Shown in pieces: positions 1 to 64,000 of a DNA stretch of 64,000 bases. The position numbers were made by a program, and so were the translations under genes. Source of the DNA: Candidula unifasciata (lineage: Eukaryota; Mollusca; Gastropoda; Stylommatophora; Geomitridae); the NCBI GenBank assembly GCA_905116865.2, contig CAJHNH020004678.1, positions 307,869-371,868 of the forward strand. Direction: 5' to 3'. The notes below the pieces were generated by a model. It saw nothing but the letters and a program-made list of their open reading frames with translations, ran no database searches and was not told the DNA's origin. The stretch's first letter is position 1. Every line of letters begins with the position of its first letter.

Positions 1-121
1 CCACCATGTGGATGAGGATTACCCGTGGAGAGGTCACAGAAACCCCGTTCAACCGTCCGGTTATATTAGGGCCCCAGGCAACAACCAGAGTGGGGATTCA
101 AAATAACGAAACATTCATCCC
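1..121 (-). repeat. ~185-bp dispersed repeat X, copy 1 (cut by window edge)
   Basis: The sequence is minus-strand and truncated at the left edge. It shares the core ACCTCTCC-CGGGT-ATCCTCATCCAC-TGGTGG and the TGGCTGAACGCGGTTTC-type segment with the copies at 2951, 10571, 18390 and 29878. Confidence 0.85.
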
Positions 122-894
122 ACATAGACATTTCCTTAATGTTTTCCATAAGTAATATGCTTTCAGATGTCCTAGAAAGAAGTCAGATCACAAACTCAAC
201 ATTAGTTACACTGGAAATAGGACATAACCACCTTCAGATGACATCACCCCCTGCTAGAATGAAATGTGCTTAGACTCGCACTAATTAAACAACTGGTTAA
301 ATGTAAACTGCCGCGGATCAGATCTTGGTCGGACAAGGAAGGGCTCATAAACAAAATGTGAGGAATGATTCTTCATACGCGTTTTTGATTCCTGCCTTGT
401 CTACCTTGCTCAGGATTTGGGCCAGACCCCATCCTCGAGGCTGGCGTCCGCCTCGTGTGCTGGAGGCCCTGGTACAGGCTAGTTTTTTTTTTTTTATTCA
501 CGTGGACTTCTAGTAATTTCCTCTGGTCTCCGGGTAGTAGGATCTGACGCCCGTGTGTAGTATTGCCTATGTAAAAGAAATCCCTAGGCAGTTAGAAATT
601 AAAAAGAGTAAAATGAAAAGAGTAGCTTAACGACGCTGCCCGGGCAAAATTTGGAGTTAAAGGTCTACCCAAAGTATTTCGGCATCCTCGCCGGTATAAC
701 GGGGTCCGTGCACTGAGCTAAGAACCTTCGTACTCAGGCTTGAGTTAGAAATAGAACGGAGCACTCATGAGTGACTACGTTGTGCCATGATGTTGATCAA
801 TTGTTAAAACCTTTAACACCTTGCAGAAAAGTGGAAAACTGAAGAGAAACCAGGGGCAGAGAGGCACCAGCTGATCAAGAAAGGTCATGCATGC
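121..894. other. Upstream sequence, no gene found
   Basis: No exon of the SLC5 gene and no recognisable element is visible. There is a poly-T run near 482. The missing TM0 exons of the transporter were looked for here and up to 4213 and not seen. Confidence 0.5.
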
Positions 895-2448
895 TCGGAC
901 AATGTGGTGACATGCACATATGACTCTGACGATGTGATTACATGCACATATGACTCTGACGATGTGATGACATGCACATATGACTCTGTCGATGTGATTA
1001 CATGCACATATGACTCTGACGATGTGATGACATGCACATATGACTCTGACAATGTAATTACTTCCACATATGACTCTGACTAAGTGATTACATGCACATA
1101 TGACTCAAACGATGTGATTACATGCAAATATTACTTAAACGATGTGATTACATGCATATATTACTCTGACGATGTGATTACATGTACATATGACTAAAAC
1201 AATGTGATTACATGTAGATATAACTCTGACGATGTGATTACATGCACATATTACTCTGACGATGTGATTACATGTACATATGACTCAAACAATGTGATTA
1301 CATGCATATATGACTAAGACGATATGATTACATGCACATATGACTGACAATATGATTACATGCACATATGACTCTGTCGATGTGATTACATGCACATATG
1401 ACTCTTACGATGTAATTACTTGCACATATGACTCTGACTAAGTGATTACATGCAAATATAACTCAAACGATGTGATTACATGCAAATATTACTTAAACGA
1501 TGTGATTACATGCATATATTACTCTGACGATGTGATTACATGTACATATGACTAAAACAATGTGATTACATGTAGATATAACTCTGACGATGTGATTACA
1601 TGCACATATTACTCTGACGATGTGATTACATGTACATATGACTCAAACAATGTGATTACATGTACATATGACTAAAACAATGTGATTACATGTAGATATA
1701 ACTCTGACGATGTGATTACATGCACATATTACTCTGACGATGTGATTACATGTACATATGACTCAAACAATGTGATTACATGCACATATGACTAAGACGA
1801 TATGATTACATGCACATATGACTGACAATATAATTACATGCACATATGAATGACTTTGTGATTACATGCACATATGACTCTGGCGATGTGATTATATGCA
1901 CATATGACTCTGACGATGTGATTACATGCACATATGACTGTGACGATGTGATTACATTCACATATGACTCTGACGATGTGATTACATGCACATATGACTG
2001 TGACGATGTGATTACATTTACATATTACTGTGACGATGTGATTTCATGCACATATGACTGTGACGATGTGATTACATTCACATATCACTCTGACGATGTC
2101 ATTACATGCACATATGACTCTGACTATATGATTACATGCACATATGACTCTGACGATGTGATTACATGTACATATGACTCAAACGATGTGATTACATACA
2201 CATATTACTGTGACAATGTGATTACATGTAGATATGACTCTGACGATGTGATTGCATGCACATATGACTGACGACGTGATTACTTGCACATATGACTCTG
2301 ACAATATGATTACATGCACATATGACTCTGACGATATAATTATATGCACATATGACTGACTTTGTGATTACATGCACATATGACTCAGACGATGTGATTA
2401 CATGCACATATGACTCTGACGATGTCATTACATGCACATATGACTCTG
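895..2448. repeat. 30-bp minisatellite, about 52 units
   Basis: The unit is close to GATGTGATTACATGC followed by ACATATGACTCTGAC. Variant units recur as a larger block: the stretch near 1081-1310 reappears near 1439-1670. The unit length is a multiple of three, so open frames arise on both strands; they are not genes. Some variants contain TGACTCA. Confidence 0.97.
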
Positions 2449-2783
2449 CGGTCGATCCAGCACATCTAATTCCAACAAGCCTCTAATTAGTTAGCTCTGA
2501 CGACGTATTTGTTAAATGACAACAGGTCTACTCCCACACACGGCCTGCGCTGACAACAGTTCCCCGAAAAAGTACGCTGAAACCCCCAAGAATACTATCC
2601 GCTGTTATGAGTATCCGTGACAGATGCTGTCATAGTGCTATCTTGTTTATCGAAATTAATGTGTTTGTGTGTTGAGGGAAACTCCCTGAAGAAATTCGGT
2701 CAGTATCTAAACATTGATTGTCCTATTTTTACCCGAAACTGTTGATACTGAGTGTCAGCTTGGAGATAAAACTGACGTCTTCA

Positions 2784-2852
2784 AGGTTAATGCTTTATCA
2801 CTAGTACACAAATGCTTTATCACTAGTACACAAATGCTTTATCACTGGGACA
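2784..2852. repeat. Three short tandem copies
   Basis: A ~23-bp unit beginning AATGCTTTATCACTAGT is present three times, the last diverged. Confidence 0.85.
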
Positions 2853-2950
2853 CACACAAATTGGATTATTAACTAAGGGCAGTGTATCCGTGTATATTTA
2901 AGGCGAAAAATAGAATTTATTTAGTTACTAATCCGGTTATCTACTTGTGA

Positions 2951-3131
2951 GATGCTTTCGTTATTTGAAGCCTCATCCTGGCTTTTGCCAGGGGCGGCAA
3001 TATAGTCCGACAATAAATATGATCTAATGGCTGAACGCGGTTTTTGGGACCTCTCCATGGTGATCCTCATCCACATGGTGGCATTTTGTTTCATCGGGAG
3101 TTTATCGCTTGTGTGATGTCCTAGTGGGGTA
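2951..3131 (+). repeat. Dispersed repeat X, copy 2
   Basis: This copy runs from GATGCTTTCGTTATTTGAAG to TAGTGGGGTA. A (CTA)n run follows its 3' end. No coding potential was seen. Confidence 0.88.
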
Positions 3132-3189
3132 AAAATCTACTACTACTAGTAGTTAATGTAGGTGTCATTGCCACCGAATGAGAATGAAT

Positions 3190-3410
3190 ATAACGACACA
3201 GACAGCGAAAGTGTACAGTAGGGACATAAAAACACCAAGATGTAGAGGCAGATCGAAAATAATATGGATTGAATGAGTCACTGATAACTTTAGACTTCAC
3301 ACTATACCTAGCTAGCTATCACGCAGTGCTTTGACTGTCTGTTATCAGTTGATTAACGGCGACGCCTAACGGTACAAGGAAGATGACATAAACAATTGTC
3401 ATCATCATCA
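3190..3410 (+). mobile_element. RTE-type non-LTR retrotransposon 3' tail
   Basis: The decayed frame reads like IKTPRCRGRSKIIWIE and VTDNFRLHT, the C-terminal R-GRP-R-W box of RTE-like elements. It ends in a CAT-trinucleotide run at about 3400-3420. Stops interrupt it. Confidence 0.6.
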
Positions 3411-3772
3411 TCATCATATGCCTAGCCGACTGGCGTTGGCGATGGTGCCAGTCCACAACTTGCAATCTTCAGCAGCATGTATCAGTTTCTATGCATATCA
3501 AAAGGCAGCCAAGAATCTTCTTTCGTTGTCTTCCTGTCTCTTTTCTCATAACATCTGTTGCTCTTCAATAACTATATGACTGGTTTCAGTCCTATCTTCG
3601 CCTAATTTCCTCACTTGTAATGTTCGCTCTTCTTCTTACTCCGGCAACTCTTTAAACAAATTTCATCTTTATTTGTATGATACTTTTAGCAAGAGGCCAT
3701 GTTTAACACGTGTAGCATCACTATGTCCGTTTGTTTTTCTCAGATCTGCATTTTCTCGTCTGTCTATTTTAA

Positions 3773-4208
3773 ACAATGACTGACTGTCAATATCTCCCGT
3801 GTAAACTTTTCTTGCATCTATTTCAAGCAATGATTGACTGTTAGTATATCCCCTGTTCACTTTTCTTGCATCTATCTCAAGCAATGATTGACTGTAAACA
3901 TTACCCATATACCCTTTTTTTGTATGTATGCCAAACAATGACTGTACACATCTCCCGTGTACACTTTTCTTTCTTGTATCTATCCCAAGCTGTGACTGAC
4001 TGTAAATGTCTTCCATGTACCCTTTTCTTGTATCTATTCCAAGCTGTGACTGACTGTAAATGTCCCATGCTGTGACTGACTGTAAATGTCCCAAGCTGTG
4101 ACCGACTGTAAATGTCCCAAGCTGTGACTGACTGTAAATGTCCCAAGCTGTGACTGACTGTAAATGTCCCATGCTGTGACTGACTGTAAATATCTTCCAT
4201 GTAAACGT
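3773..4208. repeat. Compound minisatellite abutting exon A
   Basis: Diverged ~57-bp units give way near 4030 to about seven 26-bp units (CTGTGACTGACTGTAAATGT plus CCCAAG). The last unit runs into the acceptor of exon A, so the polypyrimidine tract derives from repeat sequence. Confidence 0.93.
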
Positions 4209-4213
4209 TTCAG

Positions 4214-60770
<56,557 letters not shown>

Positions 60771-61440
60771 TGGAGAGAGTGACGTATGAGTGAGCACGTG
60801 TTGATATAGCGTAGGTCACCATGACTCTCACCGTCTGCATAAAAAGTGGTCGGATAGCCGATGACACGCGAAAAAACTTGAAATAAATCATAGAAGATAA
60901 TCCTATATACAACTATGATCAGCTGAATGCACTACTGCTGTACTTGAAAAATGTCAGAATAAAGTTTTATTTCAAAGTTACAGACAAGATTGTTGCAGAA
61001 TTTCATGATTACTTCTTGAACACATATATTCCTAAACTTACTGACAAACCACAGGCTCATAATAACATCAAAAAGCGTCACTTGGAAACCGACTTTCTGT
61101 AATCGAACAGAAATATCTTCATCAGTCAGCAGTTTCTTCACAGAACGTCGCTTTCGTCTTGGCTCATTTGAAAGTCATTATGACTGTTGCCAATTTCCTA
61201 GCCCTTTGTGCTTTCATAACCGAAGCATCTTCAAAGTCCTGTACCCACATCTGCCGGGTTTTCCCAAAAATGTACCTTCTATCGTCTTTTGCTTTTTCAA
61301 TCATAAAAACTTTTTAAAAAATGAGGCAACAATAATTTTCTTTTTCCCATTTTTTTTCTACAAAATTTGTTATAAAAAAACAAAAACAAAAATATTTTTA
61401 TAAGAAAATTGAAGCTTAAAACTACATATAAAAAAAAATT
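60771..61440. other. Intergenic sequence, AT-rich
   Basis: No coding or repeat signature recognised. Confidence 0.4.
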
Positions 61441-61449
61441 AAATCGGCC

Positions 61450-61690
61450 ACCTAGTGTGAATGAACAAACATAGCCGGCAAGGACGGCGAATAAAATGAA
61501 AATAAAGACACTGAGTGCAGAGGAAGATCTAGACGAACACGGATCGAAGGTGTCACTAACAATCTGAAGACTTTTTAACATACAGCATACTGAGCTCACG
61601 AACCCTCACTGGCGAGGCTAACCGTCGTCCAATTAACTGTGACGTCGAGAGGAACCAGGCAGATATTGACAAAGTAAAAGGATAATTTTA
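61450..61690 (+). mobile_element. RTE-type non-LTR 3' tail
   Basis: The decayed frame RTRIEGVTNNLKTF followed by ANRRPINCDVERNQAD matches the layout of the tails at 3190 and 13835 (R--IEGVTDNLR). Confidence 0.55.
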
Positions 61691-61767
61691 AAACAATCAA
61701 AAATAATCTTTACTGGAATGTTAATGAGAAGGCAGAGAATTGAGGGTTTCTGTCAACCATTCAGTGT

Positions 61768-61775
61768 TGGTGTGT

Positions 61776-61827
<52 letters not shown>

Positions 61828-61828
61828 A
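61768..61828. repeat. (GT)n microsatellite
   Basis: About 60 bp of GT with one early interruption. Confidence 0.98.
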
Positions 61829-62574
61829 CACGCGCCTGCCACTAATTATTGTGAGATCCCCGCCATAAGTTGTTTGAATTCGTAGGATGCTACAACACCC
61901 ACCTAAACCTACCCCTACCCCCCTCCCCCAACCTTTTTATTTTGCATCGTTCAAAGGCTGCAATTGCATCAGTGTCTACTACAACCTTCTGGAGAATCGT
62001 TCCAGTGACCCCAAGAAGCGGCATCGCCCACTTCGGAAAACGGGTGACTTATAGAACCACTTACAGTACCAGATCATGGATGTAGGCCTCCACAGCGTTA
62101 TTACTCTTTCAGCCTTAGACAGTAATGTCCAATAACAGGGAGGTCACTCACAGAAACAACATGACTGTTTTACAGTGCTAAATATACAAATTGCAAAAGA
62201 CAAATAAGTTGTAAGAGTTATTTTGCTTGAATCAGCATTTTTCTTTGAAAAAAAAAAAAAAAAACATCAAAAACGGAGTTTAAAAAATATCTAAAAACAT
62301 CTACATTTGCGTGGAAAAATCTAGAAAAAACATCCAAATGGAAAGAGTCACAAATTACATAGCAATTGATATGACTTACCCTATAGAATCATGTCCTCAT
62401 GTTGTAATACCTGCTCTTTCCAACATCTCAGAGTTTGTGATCCTGTCCTGCCACTTCTGCCAAGTATTATTGGTAGACATCGCATGTGAAAGGTGTGTAT
62501 ATCCGTTTCTCTTGGTGTAAATAAACTGATTTACTTAATCTGTTTATTGCTGTTGCTGCCCCACATAACCTGAG
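61829..62574. other. Intergenic sequence
   Basis: Short open frames only (61870-62085, 62311-62520), with no family resemblance seen. Confidence 0.4.
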
Positions 62575-62735
62575 GTTGGTTTCCTAATCCATCGATAGTT
62601 TGTTATTCATTATGGGACCCAGATAGGTAAAATGGTCAACTGTCTTCAGCTCTTCATCACTAATTTAGACTTCAAGTCTATACTCAGCACCTTGCACCAT
62701 AATGTTTGTCTTCATTTTGATTATTGTTAGTCCAG
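62575..62735 (-). mobile_element. Non-LTR reverse transcriptase fragment
   Basis: On the minus strand LTIIKMKTNIMVQGAEYRLE, a stop, then ELKTVDHFTYLGPIMNNKL: the VD-F-YLG motif that follows the catalytic box in RTE/CR1-like RTs. Confidence 0.72.
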
Positions 62736-62737
62736 GT

Positions 62738-62815
62738 TAACAGGATGGAGACTCAGAGCTGATGGAAACGTGTCGGGTGCTGTAGTGTCTGTTTTTAACT
62801 CAACTCTTCGACTGT
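62738..62815 (+). mobile_element. Family A non-LTR extreme 3' end
   Basis: AGGATGGAGACTCAGAGCTG and GTGTCTGTTTTTAACTCAAC correspond to the RMETE-W-CPECC tail and 3' UTR seen at 8335-8395 and 49395-49440. A heavily 5'-truncated copy. Confidence 0.65.
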
Positions 62816-63234
62816 CTATCTAATACTCCATTTATGTCTTCGATCTCGTGTCATTACATGCACATTTATTCACGATTTACTTCCTGAAAAAATAATAATT
62901 ATAATAAGTCTGTTGACAGTGTGTGTGTATAAACTCTTATAGCCTTCACATGATATAACTTTGAGCTCACACAGATTCTAACAACATCGAGGGTACAATT
63001 GAACGACCCGCTATGCTCCTTTTGACGTGATTATTTTCAACGATCCGTGTGGCATTTATTCAGATTGATCGAAACTGCTTAAATATCAATGGAACAGATC
63101 TGAGCATAATAAACAATAAATACGGGGCAAACATATACAGCTCTTGGTAGTAAAATTGTTAGCAAAATTGAAGCAGCTGGAGAAATTAATGGATTGTGTA
63201 GATTTATTGTTGCATATTTTAATGACAACATTGC
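62816..63234. other. Intergenic sequence
   Basis: Nothing recognised. Confidence 0.4.
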
Positions 63235-64000
63235 TGACTATGCATCTTTTGTACTTCTTCTTCTTGAGCATTCCGATCCCCTGAGGTTCATTGCTGCAGA
63301 TATCACCCACCTCCATTCGTCTCTCTGGTTGGCCTTCTCTTTCCAGTTGGTAACACCAAGTGTTTGCAGGTCTGTCTGGATATTATCTCTCCATCGTCTT
63401 CTTGGTCTCCCTCGTGGTCTACGACCATTCATCTCCCTGGTGTAAACAGTTTTTGCTTCTCTGACATCTGATATTCTTTCAATATGCGTCAACCATTTCA
63501 GTCTGTTAGCTCTCATGATGCCAGTGATCAATGGTGATTTTAACAGATTATGAATTCCGTTGTGGCTTTTCACTCTCCATTCACCGCTGTTTGCATCTTT
63601 GATGGGTCCAAAGATTCGTCGTAAGACTCTGTTTTCGAAAACCTGTGATAAGGCTTCATCTATTTTAGTTGTGCTCCATGTTTCAGAGCCATACAACACG
63701 ACTGGTCTTATCAACGTTTTATATACTTTGATCTTGGTATTTCGAGACAGAGACTTTGACTAGCAAATATTGAAGAGCATAGTATACTTTATTTCCAGAT
63801 TGCATTCTAGATTGTGTTTTCTTCTCTCAGCATGTTGAAGCAGTTGAAGTTTGTGCCCAAGTACTTATACGTTTCCGTTGGTTTGATTTTCGACTTGTAT
63901 GCGGCCGGAGTTTATATCATTTCCCTGTCTAGTTATTATCAGGTATTCTGTCTTATCTTGATTGATAACTAGTCCTATTTTCTGAGCTGATTCTTTTAAG
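63235..64000 (-). mobile_element. RTE-type reverse transcriptase C-terminus, truncated by window edge
   Basis: An open minus-strand frame (63714 down to 63238) reads IRPVVLYGSETWSTTKIDEA, VLRRIFGPIKDANSGEWRVK, RLKWLTHIERISDVREAKTV and GRRPRGRPRRRWRDNIQTDL. This is the LYGSETW motif and RGRPR-RW-D box of RTE-like ORF2. The upstream part (INQDKTEYLIITR near 63950) continues in another frame to the edge. It is the best-preserved retroelement coding piece here. Confidence 0.9.

Noticed and set aside
1..4213. Search for the missing first exons of the transporter (TM0 and the GGFFLAGRS motif)
   Set aside because: No match to the expected motifs with splice sites was seen, so the 5' exons are taken to be outside the window.

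Overview
This is animal nuclear DNA, not bacterial. It carries one split gene with short GT-AG exons, very long introns, tRNA-derived SINEs, decayed non-LTR retrotransposons and a heavy load of tandem repeats. The mix of elements with RNase H domains, RTE-type 3' tails ending in GATGAT runs, and SINEs fits a lophotrochozoan, probably a mollusc. That placement is an inference without a database search.

The only cellular gene I can support is a plus-strand SLC5-family sodium/solute cotransporter (SGLT/SMIT group). Thirteen exons lie between 4214 and 58872. Their phases chain without a break and sum to 1806 nt (601 codons plus stop). The first exon seen begins at the TM1 motif [15 protein letters not shown], so the start codon and roughly the first 70 residues must lie left of the window. 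The exons cover TM1 to the C-terminal helix. The family is secure; the substrate (glucose, myo-inositol or other) is not.

Layout: 1-4213 upstream sequence with a 30-bp minisatellite and a second array abutting the first exon. 4319-58512 introns, nearly all carrying their own minisatellite (units of 16, 21, 30, 33, 45, 47, 48 and about 55 bp) plus dispersed repeats. 58513-58872 terminal exon, then a polyA signal at 59183. 59550-60770 a 1.2-kb GATA/GAAA/GA array. 63240-64000 a minus-strand RTE reverse transcriptase fragment running off the right edge.

The most notable points are: (1) a 47-bp minisatellite that has copied the 3' end of an exon with its splice donor 12 times; (2) a 131-nt exon present twice, each copy within a homologous block, with a 17-N gap exactly at the junction, which looks like two haplotypes joined in the assembly or a true tandem duplication; (3) a 33-bp minisatellite that differs about fivefold in length between those two blocks; (4) an unnamed ~185-bp dispersed repeat in five copies; and (5) SINEs with intact target-site duplications. 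I see no CRISPR array, bacterial operon or new multi-gene system. The long open frames inside the tandem arrays are by-products of repeat units divisible by three.
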